From an uncultured Clostridium sp. (GTDB lineage Bacteria; Bacillota; Clostridia; Clostridiales; Clostridiaceae), in the NCBI GenBank assembly GCA_900539375.1, contig UQBY01000049.1:1-7189 (forward strand): a stretch of DNA of 7,189 nucleotides, in the 5' to 3' direction. The first letter of the stretch is position 1. The number at the start of each line of letters is the position of its first letter. A program made the translations under genes and the position numbers. The notes under the pieces are model-generated. The model saw only the letters and a program-made list of their open reading frames with translations. It ran no database searches and was not told where the DNA came from. Shown in pieces: positions 1-5,172 of this stretch.

Positions 1-89
1 ATTTAGATTTATCGATTGATCGTAATACAAAATCACAAGATGATTATTATAAAGAAATTGTTAAAGTTACAACTCAAATGCATTTATAA
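1..89 (+). CDS. C-terminal tail of an unidentified protein (partial)
   Basis: An open frame enters from the left edge (codons from position 3) and stops with TAA at 87-89. It encodes about 28 residues that begin LDLSIDRNTKSQDD and end VTTQMHL. The tail is mixed charged and polar with no recognisable motif and no membrane segment. A plain AT hairpin follows nine bases after the stop, as expected at a gene end. The tail could belong to many families, including an integrase or another mobile-element protein, but nothing in these residues decides it. Only the position of the stop and the codon-like composition support the call. Confidence 0.5.
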   Translation, partial: LDLSIDRNTKSQDDYYKEIVKVTTQMHL

Positions 90-97
90 ATATTATA

Positions 98-124
98 AAA
101 AATAATTTGTGATATATTATTTTT
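98..124 (+). terminator. AT-only hairpin after the partial gene
   Basis: AAAAATAAT (98-106) pairs perfectly with ATTATTTTT (116-124) around a 9-nt loop. It lies just after the stop at 87-89. The stem has no G-C pair, so it would be a weak intrinsic terminator, and such hairpins also arise by chance in DNA this AT-rich. Confidence 0.35.
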
Positions 125-163
125 CTAAATATAAATTTCGCTGAATTATATTTATCATATTTC

Positions 164-182
164 ATACCAAAAAAATACCAAA
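164..182. repeat. 19-nt direct repeat, copy A
   Basis: ATACCAAAAAAATACCAAA occurs here and again, identically, at 447-465. Each copy is itself two ATACCAAA-like half units 12 bases apart. The pair brackets the first small-RNA-like unit. Possible roles include recombinase arm or core sites or protein-binding iterons. No recombinase gene is visible in the window to support these. Confidence 0.5.
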
Positions 183-269
183 TAAATTCATATTATTAAT
201 AAATAGTTAAGAATGGTATAAAATACAAATGAAAAAAAGCTTTGATAAATATTATTAAATATATAAGTA

Positions 270-350
270 GATAAAACAAAAATTAGCTTAATCTAGCGAA
301 AAATATGCTAAATAAAAAAGGGCTTCAAGATAGAAGAAGCCCTTTTTTTT
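270..350 (+). ncRNA. small-RNA-like unit, copy 1
   Basis: The stretch 281-350 is repeated at 5379-5447 with only two differences in 69 aligned bases. The two differences are the partners of one base pair in the terminal stem (C323-G339 here, T5421-A5437 in copy 2), a compensatory change that argues for selection on RNA structure. Further 5', the unit contains TTAGC (283-287) and TAGC (294-297), which compete for the same partner GCTAA (307-311). It ends in a canonical intrinsic terminator. Upstream similarity continues more weakly from about 211 and includes TATAAAAT (217-224). The 5' end is estimated, as the promoter is not clear: relative to copy 2, four bases are missing between TTGATA (242-247) and TATATAA. 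No known RNA family is recognised. No convincing coding frame lies within it. Confidence 0.6.
320..350 (+). terminator. intrinsic terminator of small-RNA-like unit 1
   Basis: GGGCTTC (320-326) pairs with GAAGCCC (336-342) around a 9-nt loop and is followed by eight T residues (343-350). Six A residues lie directly before the stem, so it could also work on the minus strand. One stem pair differs from copy 2 by a compensatory double substitution. Confidence 0.85.
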
Positions 351-355
351 ACGCC

Positions 356-406
356 AAAACCCGCATGAAATCAACGTTTTTTTTAATTTGCGGGTTTTTA
401 TTTTTT
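356..406 (+). terminator. second hairpin behind small-RNA-like unit 1
   Basis: AAAACCCGCA (356-365) pairs perfectly with TGCGGGTTTT (389-398) over a 23-nt loop and runs into T-rich sequence. A hairpin with different sequence but the same position and some residual similarity follows copy 2 (5455-5484). The tandem arrangement is therefore shared by both units, even though the primary sequence has diverged. Confidence 0.6.
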
Positions 407-446
407 ATGAATAAAATAATGCTCAAAAATGCCCTAAAAATGGGCT

Positions 447-465
447 ATACCAAAAAAATACCAAA
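447..465. repeat. 19-nt direct repeat, copy B
   Basis: Exact match to 164-182 (ATACCAAAAAAATACCAAA), 283 bases downstream in the same orientation. It lies between the second hairpin of small-RNA-like unit 1 and the bidirectional terminator at 515-557. Confidence 0.5.
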
Positions 466-514
466 AAAATTTAAAAAAAAGTGCAAAATTTTCATCAAAA
501 TGTTATAAAAAAAT

Positions 515-557
515 AAAATAACTATGTAGAAAGGACTACGTAGTTATTTTGTTTTTT
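515..557. terminator. bidirectional terminator closing the PadR operon
   Basis: A 15-bp stem, 515-529 with 536-550, contains one G-T wobble (T525 with G540) and a 6-nt loop AAAGGA. On the minus strand it is followed by a T tract (complement of the A run at 507-513), so it can end the three-gene operon that runs leftward from 1444. On the plus strand it is followed by TTTTTT at 552-557. Confidence 0.85.
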
Positions 558-564
558 AATACTG

Positions 565-720
565 TTATCTTATTTTTCTTAAAACAGATATACCAATTAT
601 GATAATGCTTGTTAAAAAACTGTGGTTATTATCATTAAAAATCAATGAGTTAATTAGCAAAATGATTGCTATAAATATAAATAAGTAATAGATTACATTA
701 GTGATATCAAATTTTTTCAT
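565..720 (-). CDS. 51-residue two-helix membrane protein
   Basis: This short frame starts at ATG (720) and stops at TAA (565-567), encoding 51 residues. It begins MKKFDITN and has two hydrophobic segments, about residues 9-28 and 36-47, separated by a polar loop FNDNNHSF, and ends in a basic tail LRKIR. That is the layout of a small two-pass membrane protein, with the positively charged end probably cytoplasmic. A GTGAG site lies five bases before the start. It begins 15 bases after the stop of the DUF6120-like gene and ends just before the terminator at 515-557, so it is the third gene of the PadR operon. Function is unknown. A partner or effector of the membrane protein upstream is a reasonable inference, and the operon position and the hydrophobic pattern make chance unlikely. 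Confidence 0.7.
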   Translation of the reverse strand: MKKFDITNVIYYLFIFIAIILLINSLIFNDNNHSFLTSIIIIGISVLRKIR

Positions 721-735
721 ATTCTCACTATTTAT

Positions 736-1113
736 TTAATTTTCGGTAATTGTTGTTTCAATTTCATAAATAATAGAATTTTTTTGTTCCTGTATGTAAT
801 CATACCATAGAACACTAAAGAAAATTGCTAAAATTGTGCAAATTACTGAAAAGAATATAAGAAATTTTTGTATAATTGATTTTAATTTCATTCTTTTAAT
901 AAGATTATTTTCATCACTGTTTTGTATGTAATTCACAACAATATCTTTAGGCTCTCCAAATTGTTGAACAATATCATCATATGAACATTGTGGGTGATCA
1001 TCTAAATATTCATTTAAATGTTTTTTTAATTCATTTAAATAGAATTTTTCTTTTTTAGTATGCATAGGCATAATTGTCCAAATGTTCTTAATGTATTTTT
1101 TTATATTATTCAT
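736..1113 (-). CDS. DUF6120-like single-pass membrane protein, PadR partner
   Basis: This protein has 125 residues. The start chosen is ATG at 1113 because GGGAGGAG lies five bases before it; a longer frame upstream would sit inside the PadR gene without a binding site. Residues 1-70 form a soluble helical domain with the pattern seen in DUF1700/HAAS and DUF6120-type proteins: a basic start (NNIKKYIKNIW), a helix around LNELKKHLNEYL (27-38), then SYDDIVQQFGEPKDIVVNYI (44-63). Residues 80-105 are one transmembrane helix, followed by a short polar tail. Such proteins are commonly encoded next to PadR regulators and are thought to work with them at the membrane; the biochemical role is not established. 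It overlaps the PadR gene by 8 bp, implying translational coupling. The assignment to DUF6120 rather than another HAAS-like family rests on recalled sequence pattern only. Confidence 0.75.
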   Translation of the reverse strand: MNNIKKYIKNIWTIMPMHTKKEKFYLNELKKHLNEYLDDHPQCSYDDIVQQFGEPKDIVVNYIQNSDENNLIKRMKLKSIIQKFLIFFSVICTILAIFFSVLWYDYIQEQKNSIIYEIETTITEN

Positions 1114-1444
1114 AAGCTCCTCCCAAAGATTCTTTAATAACGTTGTGAATTCCGTCAACAGCATTATTAAACTCATTAATCATTTCTAATAATTTTTCTT
1201 TTCCTTTTTCTTCTATGTGATAATAAACTCTTACCTTACGTTCGATTACTTTTTCATAACTTGAAATATAATTTTCATCTAGTAATTTATACAAGATAGG
1301 ATACATAGTACCTTCTTTAATATCTATTAACTCGTGAGAATATAATTTAATTTGTTTTGTAATTTCATAACCATAACAATCTTGTTTGGCAATTATACAT
1401 AGAAGTAACATATCTAATTTAAAAAAACTATTTTTTCTGGCCAT
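1106..1444 (-). CDS. PadR-family transcriptional regulator
   Basis: This protein has 112 residues, the size of the short PadR subfamily (PF03551), and is a winged-helix DNA-binding repressor. Hallmarks are DCYGYEITKQI (22-32) leading into the recognition helix region, IKEGTMYPILYKLLDENYI (42-60), and the wing RVYYHIEEKGKEKL (72-85), followed by a C-terminal dimerisation helix. The start at ATG 1444 has AAGGAAG seven bases upstream. It heads the leftward operon with the DUF6120-like and 51-residue membrane proteins. PadR repressors usually control their own operon in response to a small molecule or stress; a promoter and two dyads lie directly upstream. The ligand cannot be inferred. Nothing suggests damage: all family landmarks are present. 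Confidence 0.92.
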   Translation of the reverse strand: MARKNSFFKLDMLLLCIIAKQDCYGYEITKQIKLYSHELIDIKEGTMYPILYKLLDENYISSYEKVIERKVRVYYHIEEKGKEKLLEMINEFNNAVDGIHNVIKESLGGAYE

Positions 1445-1455
1445 ATTAATACTTC

Positions 1456-1467
1456 CTTAACGTTAAG
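1456..1467. promoter_or_regulatory. 12-bp perfect palindrome, candidate PadR operator
   Basis: CTTAACGTTAAG is a perfect dyad located just after the predicted transcription start of the PadR operon and before its ribosome binding site. A repressor bound here would block initiation. PadR autoregulation is common in the family; binding at this dyad is inference. Confidence 0.45.
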
Positions 1468-1475
1468 ATAATTAT

Positions 1476-1503
1476 ATTATAATATATATTTAAAAATCAT
1501 CAA
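1476..1503 (-). promoter_or_regulatory. promoter of the PadR operon
   Basis: On the minus strand, TTGATG (1503-1498) is followed after 16 bases by a consensus TATAAT (1481-1476). Transcription would start near 1469 and give a leader of about 25 bases. It is the only good -35/-10 pair seen upstream of the PadR start. Confidence 0.65.
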
Positions 1504-1522
1504 TGCATAGAAAAACTATGTA
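1504..1522. promoter_or_regulatory. interrupted dyad upstream of the PadR promoter
   Basis: TGCATAG (1504-1510) and CTATGTA (1516-1522) are inverted around AAAAA, with one G-T mismatch. It abuts the -35 of the leftward promoter and lies in the divergent gap, so one regulator could act on both the PadR operon and the rightward gene at 1593. A half-site CATAG resembles the short ATGT/ACAT arms known for PadR proteins, but the match is loose. Confidence 0.35.
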
Positions 1523-1592
1523 CAAATAATTTAATATATGATAATATTCAATTAGAGAACATTTTCGAAATATAAAAGAAGAGGAGATAAAG

Positions 1593-2093
1593 ATAAAAAG
1601 AATTTTAACTATTTTAACGGTTATGCTTCTTACTTTTGGGCTGATTGCATCACCATCTTATGCATAAGATGACAATATTCAGGAGCAAGAGCCGATTGTT
1701 TATGAAGCAGAGCAGGTGCCATATTTGGATGAGGAGACAGGTGGATTTGTAGAAAATAAGGATAGTATTTCTCAGCAAAGGGGTACGTTGTTTGAAATTG
1801 TTGCAGCGGATAGAACAATTGATCTACACATAAAATTAGAAGCAAAAAATAAAAAAGCAAGAATTAGAAGTATTTATGGTAAACACACCATTAAAGATCA
1901 AAATTCGTATGCTTCTAATACCATAGCTATTGAGCAACATAGTAATTCTCCAAATTATTTACTAGGCTGTTTTGTAGACGGAACAAAGTCATTTAAAAAA
2001 GGAAATAAAGCGAAATGTTATATTTCATTAGTAGAAGGGGAAGTCTTGAATGGAGGAAGAATTACCCAAACAATGACTTTAAAAATTGGATAA
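1593..2093 (+). pseudogene. secreted protein gene with lost start and a stop at the signal cleavage site
   Basis: AGAGGAG (1579-1585) precedes a reading frame whose expected ATG is ATA (1593-1595). The next 24 codons read as a complete signal peptide: KRIL, a hydrophobic core, then ASPSYA. The codon right after SYA is TAA (1665-1667). The same frame then continues open for 141 codons to TAA at 2091-2093, with normal protein-like composition and two cysteines (in LGCFVDG and AKCYIS). The mature part begins DDNIQEQEPIV, has an acidic N-terminal region and looks beta-rich; no family is recognised. Two independent single-base lesions, ATG to ATA and a sense codon to TAA, would be enough to silence it. 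A start at GTG 1716 has no binding site and would give a protein lacking its signal peptide. The gene diverges from the PadR operon and is followed one base later by the DUF1835 gene. Confidence 0.75.
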
Positions 2094-2094
2094 A

Positions 2095-2737
2095 ATGATA
2101 GAAGTGTGTTTCGATAGTACAACTGAAGCAAATTTACGTTATTTATATGCAACAGGATTCATAGATTCTGATACTATTCTTTGTTGTCCAGACGATTATT
2201 CGTTAGGAAACTTTAAGAATTTTAGTATTAATGAAAGATATGAACAATTATGTAAATATGGTGTTGTTGATTACGGTAAAAGAAATAAAGAATATTTTTA
2301 TAATAAATATTCTTTATTTCTAAATGGTTTATACAAAATCAAGCAAGGTGATAAAATTAGAGTGTGGATGTCTCATGTACCGATGGAAATGGTAGATTTC
2401 TTTGTTGTATGCTATTTTTTAAGAGATGTATTAAATAGAATTTATGTTTGTGATGCAAATATAGTTTTACAAGATATAAGTAAACACTCCGCCCTTTTAA
2501 ATTGTCCAAGTGATTTCATGCAATTAATGAATAAAATGAGAAGTGTTTCTATTTTAAGATATTCAGAAATTGGTGAGAAAATATTATTTAACAAATAAAC
2601 CAATAAAACTTATAAAAAATGGTGAAGTTATAATGATGAATGAGGAAGATTTTGATAATTTTATTTATAATGTAATTAATAGCCAAAAAGAAAATAATAC
2701 AGAAAGAATAGTTGAAGAAGTATTAAAAAAAGCCTAA
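2095..2737 (+). pseudogene. DUF1835/DUF3658 protein split by a frameshift
   Basis: The first frame, ATG 2095 to TAA 2598 (167 residues), shows a DUF1835 domain: an N-terminal strand MIEVCFDS, then TILCCPDDYSLGNF (27-40), ERYEQL (47-52), IRVWMSHVPMEMVDFF (88-103) and RIYVCDANI (115-123). Family members normally continue into DUF3658. Here that domain is found in the next frame: KPIKLIKNGEVIMMNEEDF and onward to VEEVLKKA, stopping at TAA 2735-2737. Reading AAA instead of AAAA at 2578-2581 joins both into 213 residues. The gene is therefore a single-base homopolymer disruption, either real decay or a sequencing error. DUF1835/DUF3658 proteins are cytoplasmic and of unknown biochemical role. It follows the secreted-protein gene after one base with only a weak binding site, so expression probably depends on coupling to that gene. 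Confidence 0.8.
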
Positions 2738-2872
2738 TTAACTATCTTTATTTATATAAGAAAATTAAGAAAATGGTAGAGGAAAGCAAATAATATAAAA
2801 TTATTTCAAAGAGAAAATGATAAATATATAAACAACAAAATGCAAGTTTTATTGAATTGTATTTATTTCATA

Positions 2873-2901
2873 TTGACATTGTGTATATATCTAAACATAT
2901 G
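2873..2901 (+). promoter_or_regulatory. candidate promoter of the membrane protein-DUF2599-thioredoxin group
   Basis: A consensus -35 TTGACA (2873-2878) is followed after 17 bases by CATATG (2896-2901), a moderate -10. It lies in the 213-base gap after the DUF3658 remnant and about 50 bases before the first start of the group. The rest of that gap (2738-2872) shows only AT-rich sequence with no gene. Confidence 0.5.
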
Positions 2902-2950
2902 ACTAGAATATTTTAATTTAAGTAATCGTTGTTTAACGGAGGTGAAAATA

Positions 2951-3244
2951 TTGATACTTATTATTGCATTATGCTTGTTCGCAAATATATTATTGTTATT
3001 TATTAACGTTATGTTCTTTTTAAATAAAAGCAAACAGCTCATTTATACATTGGTTATTAACAATATCATTAGTATAATCACCTTGTTGATGTGTATAAAT
3101 TATATAAAAGGATTACTGATAGAAAGTGATTGGGCGGCGTTGCTGGATATTGTTCCATTTATGGTGCAAATATTATCTATATATTTTCTTTGTGTATGTG
3201 TGATTCAAATAGTTTTAGTAGTATTGTTTTGTAAAAAAAACTAA
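2951..3244 (+). CDS. small multi-pass membrane protein
   Basis: The TTG at 2951 is taken as start because the near-perfect site GGAGGTGA lies about six bases before it; a GTG at 2942 is inside that site. The 97-residue product is almost wholly hydrophobic. Segments are about residues 1-22, 30-52 and a long stretch about 65-94 that may cross once or twice, ending in CKKN. Size and layout loosely recall MrpF-type antiporter subunits, but the conserved PDR and ALD motifs of that family are absent, so this is not claimed. It is the first gene behind the promoter at 2873 and lies 24 bases before the secreted DUF2599 gene. A small membrane protein next to a secreted protein could be an immunity, export or receptor component; that is speculation from context. 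Confidence 0.75.
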   Translation: MILIIALCLFANILLLFINVMFFLNKSKQLIYTLVINNIISIITLLMCINYIKGLLIESDWAALLDIVPFMVQILSIYFLCVCVIQIVLVVLFCKKN

Positions 3245-3268
3245 TTGTTGATTGAAAGGAGAATTCAA

Positions 3269-3849
3269 ATGAAAAAATTTTATTTACTGCTTTAGTAGCT
3301 TTACTTTTAGGTGTTAATTGTGTAACTGCTAGTGCTTTAGAAAAATCAGAAAATATTTCAAAAAAAGATGAAGAAATTATGGAATATATAAACATCTATT
3401 ATTTGATACAAAATGGTGAATTATATAGCAATGACTATGATATTTCAAATCATATGTATGCAACTCAAAAAGATGTTGAATTATATAGACAATATATGTC
3501 GGCACTTTCTAATAATAATGCTAGAGCATCATCTGGCTATAGTAAGTATTTTAATTCAAGCAAATGGATCACAAGAAATGGAGTTGTTTCATTAAGCATA
3601 AATTTTAAAGGCTCTGCTTTATACCCTAATGATTTACCTGCAGCAAATTATGCAGTGGCTAAAACTGCGTTCCAAGAATTGTATAAAAAACATAAAAGTA
3701 GTTCTAAATGGAAACATACCGCATCAATGGAAGCGCAATTTTTATGTCATCATATGACAATAGGAAAACTTAAAAATCCTTGGAATTTAGAACCACATAG
3801 AACAGAAACTGATCTTGGTAAGGTAATAGCAAAAGGATGCAATCCGTAA
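3269..3849 (+). pseudogene. secreted DUF2599 protein, signal peptide out of frame by one base
   Basis: AAAGGAG (3255-3261) precedes ATG 3269, but the frame stops after eight codons at TAG 3293-3295. Adding one A to the six-A run (3272-3277) gives a 193-residue protein with a clear signal peptide (MKKILF, hydrophobic core, TASA near residue 23). A polar region follows, then a C-terminal DUF2599 domain. Its landmarks are SKWITRNGVVSLSI (98-111), QFLCHH (157-162), WNLEPHRTE (172-180) and a terminal GCNP (190-193), matching the WNLEP...CNP ending recalled for this family. The mature part has two cysteines, 160 and 191, which could form one disulfide. The function of DUF2599 is unknown; members are exported. 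The 3' end overlaps the thioredoxin-like gene by 13 bases. As written, only an unexported internal fragment from ATG 3379 could be made. A sequencing error at the A run would restore a normal gene. Confidence 0.8.
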
Positions 3850-4238
3850 AGAAATTATTATTAATATTAAGTTTATTTTGTATATTGATTTCAATAGTCT
3901 TGATTAATAGTCATGATAAAGGGATAGAGACAGGTGAAATCGCTAGTATAAGCGATTTAACAGAATTAGATTATAAACAAGGGTACTACTACTATGGGAG
4001 ACCAGATTGTATTGATTGTATAAAATTTCAAAAAGAATTAGAAAAATTTTTAAAGACAAATAATGTAGCTATTAAGTATATTAATACAGCGTATTGGAAG
4101 AAAAATGTTAAGTTTATTTATTTTTTAGAAGGTAATAGGGTTGATACGGTACCTGTGATTATATATTATGAGAATAACCATGAAACAAATCGACTTACAA
4201 AGATAAACGAATTAAAATCTTTTTTTAATAAAAAATAG
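3837..4238 (+). CDS. membrane-anchored thioredoxin-like protein (CxxC)
   Basis: This protein has 133 residues. Residues 4-23 form an N-terminal membrane anchor or uncleaved signal (KKLLLILSLFCILISIVLI), so the rest faces outside. The thioredoxin-fold part carries YYYYGRPDCIDCIKFQKEL (51-69), with active-site cysteines 58 and 61, and TVPVIIYY (104-111), whose proline 106 matches the cis-proline of the fold. The GRPDCxDCxxF pattern resembles bacteriocin transport accessory (Bta)-type thioredoxin-like proteins. The expected role is a thiol-disulfide reaction outside the membrane. It begins inside the end of the DUF2599 gene (13-base overlap), implying coupled translation, so the two cysteines of that exported protein are the obvious candidate substrate. 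That pairing is inferred from context. No lesion is visible. The binding site is poor (AAGG well upstream), consistent with coupling. Confidence 0.85.
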   Translation: MQSVKKLLLILSLFCILISIVLINSHDKGIETGEIASISDLTELDYKQGYYYYGRPDCIDCIKFQKELEKFLKTNNVAIKYINTAYWKKNVKFIYFLEGNRVDTVPVIIYYENNHETNRLTKINELKSFFNKK

Positions 4239-4317
4239 CCATTTTTACAAATGTTTTTATCGGAAAAATTATGGCTTCAATTTACCTATTTATATGATTA
4301 ATAGAAGGAGTTATTAT

Positions 4318-4551
4318 ATGGATAATAAGAATAATATGGATGAATGTATGTGGATGATTATGGGAAGTATTCATGAAAGTGATAGAATTACCGTAGCGAA
4401 ATGTTTAGATATGATGGAAGAAAAGGGCATATCGAAAAAAGAAATGATTTCTATTATAGAAAATGCTAAGGTTGAATTATTTCATGTTTACAATGAAAAA
4501 ATTTGCTCAGTAATTGATGGATTAGATAATTATCAATTTGAAATAAAATAA
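4318..4551 (+). CDS. 77-residue acidic protein of unknown function
   Basis: The start at ATG 4318 has AAGGAG seven bases upstream; an earlier in-frame ATG at 4294 overlaps nothing useful and lacks a site. The product begins MDNKNNMDECMWMIMGSI and looks soluble and mostly helical: a segment around RITVAKCLDMMEEKG and another KKEMISIIENAKVELFHVYN, ending DGLDNYQFEIK. It is rich in methionine and acidic residues and has no signal peptide. I do not recognise a family. It follows the thioredoxin-like gene after 79 bases and ends just before a terminator, so it may be the last gene of that group or a separate unit. A cytoplasmic adaptor or immunity role cannot be excluded. Confidence 0.7.
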   Translation: MDNKNNMDECMWMIMGSIHESDRITVAKCLDMMEEKGISKKEMISIIENAKVELFHVYNEKICSVIDGLDNYQFEIK

Positions 4552-4572
4552 TTATATTGAGAATAAACTAAG

Positions 4573-4611
4573 GAAGTATTTGAAATTTAAAAAAATTGAA
4601 TACTTCTTTTT
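4573..4611 (+). terminator. intrinsic terminator after the 77-residue gene
   Basis: GAAGTATT (4573-4580) pairs perfectly with AATACTTC (4599-4606), with possible extra AATT pairing inside the loop, and is followed by TTTTT (4607-4611). It lies about 20 bases after the stop at 4551 and closes the rightward gene group. Confidence 0.75.
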
Positions 4612-4679
4612 ATTTGGGAAGAAAAGTATAGTATAATTATAGAAAGATATTAAAGTATTTTATGTTGTATTGTTACTAA

Positions 4680-4877
4680 GGGATAGAAAGCTATTTTTAC
4701 AAAATAATTCATGAAAAAAGGAATGTATTGCAATTTGTTACAGTTTTACATAAAAGATTGAATATGGAATGTCTAGTTATAGTGTTTTATAAAAATGAAT
4801 ATACATTAGAATGAGATATGGAAGTATTTGGAAAACAATGGAGTAGGGAAAATATAATAAAAATTCGCTCTTTTTAA
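4680..4877 (+). pseudogene. degenerate reading frame, possible gene relic
   Basis: After TAA at 4677-4679 one frame stays open for 44 codons, meets TGA (4812-4814), and continues 20 codons to TAA 4875-4877. It reads ...VLQFVTVLHKRLNMECLVI... before the TGA and DMEVFGKQWSRENIIKIRSF after it, which looks like real protein rather than random AT translation. There is no clear start or binding site, and I recognise no family. Its end meets the end of the minus-strand pseudogene at the shared TTAA, inside the left inverted repeat. Chance remains possible at this length. The flanking 4612-4679 holds only a TATAAT-like sequence near 4632. Confidence 0.3.
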
Positions 4878-4880
4878 GAA
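4866..4880. repeat. left arm of a 15-nt inverted repeat
   Basis: CGCTCTTTTTAAGAA here is the exact reverse complement of 5279-5293. Similarity extends outward (AAAATT) and inward (TGTTG), giving an imperfect repeat of about 28 bases bounding a segment of about 440 bp. The stop codon of the enclosed minus-strand gene lies within this arm. Confidence 0.7.
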
Positions 4881-5171
4881 TTTTGTTGTTTTTTAAGATA
4901 AGCATCTGAAAATATTCCGTAGTGATACTCATAATAGGCTTCTTTTAATGATATTGGCATTGGTGTGTTTAACACCAATGCATTTTTAATAAATTCACTA
5001 TCTTTCACTTCTTCGAATAACTTCTTTGCTTGTTCATCTCTTTTATACTTATATTTTATTTGTTTTCTTAAAATATTAAAATCTAAATATTCTTGTGCAT
5101 ATCTTGTTGAAAAACCATGTGTCCTTATCTTTATTTTTCAAATATTGAACAACTTGTTTTTTAGTAATCAT
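4874..5171 (-). pseudogene. frameshifted small gene of unknown function
   Basis: ATG 5171 opens MITKKQVVQYLKNKDKDTWF and then runs to an early stop at FRF. Reading four instead of five T residues (complement of AAAAA 5110-5114) continues as STRYAQEYLDFNILRKQIKY and on to YLKKQQNS, stop at 4874-4876. The repaired protein has 98 residues, is basic and highly charged, and looks helical and soluble; no family is recognised. AAAGG lies 12 bases before the start, with an 11-bp arm of a leader inverted repeat between them. A perfect 10-bp hairpin lies within the coding sequence (4957-4981). The gene fills most of the segment bounded by the inverted repeats at 4866 and 5279, so it may be cargo of a small mobile element. 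Confidence 0.65.
4957..4981. repeat. perfect 10-bp hairpin inside the minus-strand pseudogene
   Basis: GCATTGGTGT (4957-4966) pairs with ACACCAATGC (4972-4981) around GTTTA. The core TTGGTGT/ACACCAA recurs in the leader of the same gene (5173-5183 and 5252-5262). No T tract follows on either strand, so it is not a standard terminator. Confidence 0.5.
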
Positions 5172-5172
5172 T

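Noticed and set aside
270..350. RNA unit as the antitoxin of a type III toxin-antitoxin system or a CRISPR-related RNA
   Set aside because: There is no internal tandem repeat, no toxin frame directly behind it, and no cas gene or spacer array in the window.
305..508. 67-codon plus-strand frame
   Set aside because: It runs through the RNA unit terminator, the second hairpin and A-rich sequence, has no ribosome binding site, and its product is low-complexity lysine and phenylalanine.
1630..1860. 76-codon minus-strand frame
   Set aside because: It is antisense to the secreted-protein gene and has no binding site or recognisable product.
3177..3395. 72-codon minus-strand frame
   Set aside because: It is a shadow opposite the signal peptide of the DUF2599 gene.
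3413..3595. 60-codon plus-strand frame
   Set aside because: It is an out-of-frame shadow inside the DUF2599 coding region.
4229..4277. AGCCAT...ATGGCT inverted pair as a terminator after the thioredoxin-like gene
   Set aside because: The stem is six bases with a loop of more than 30 and no T tract behind it.
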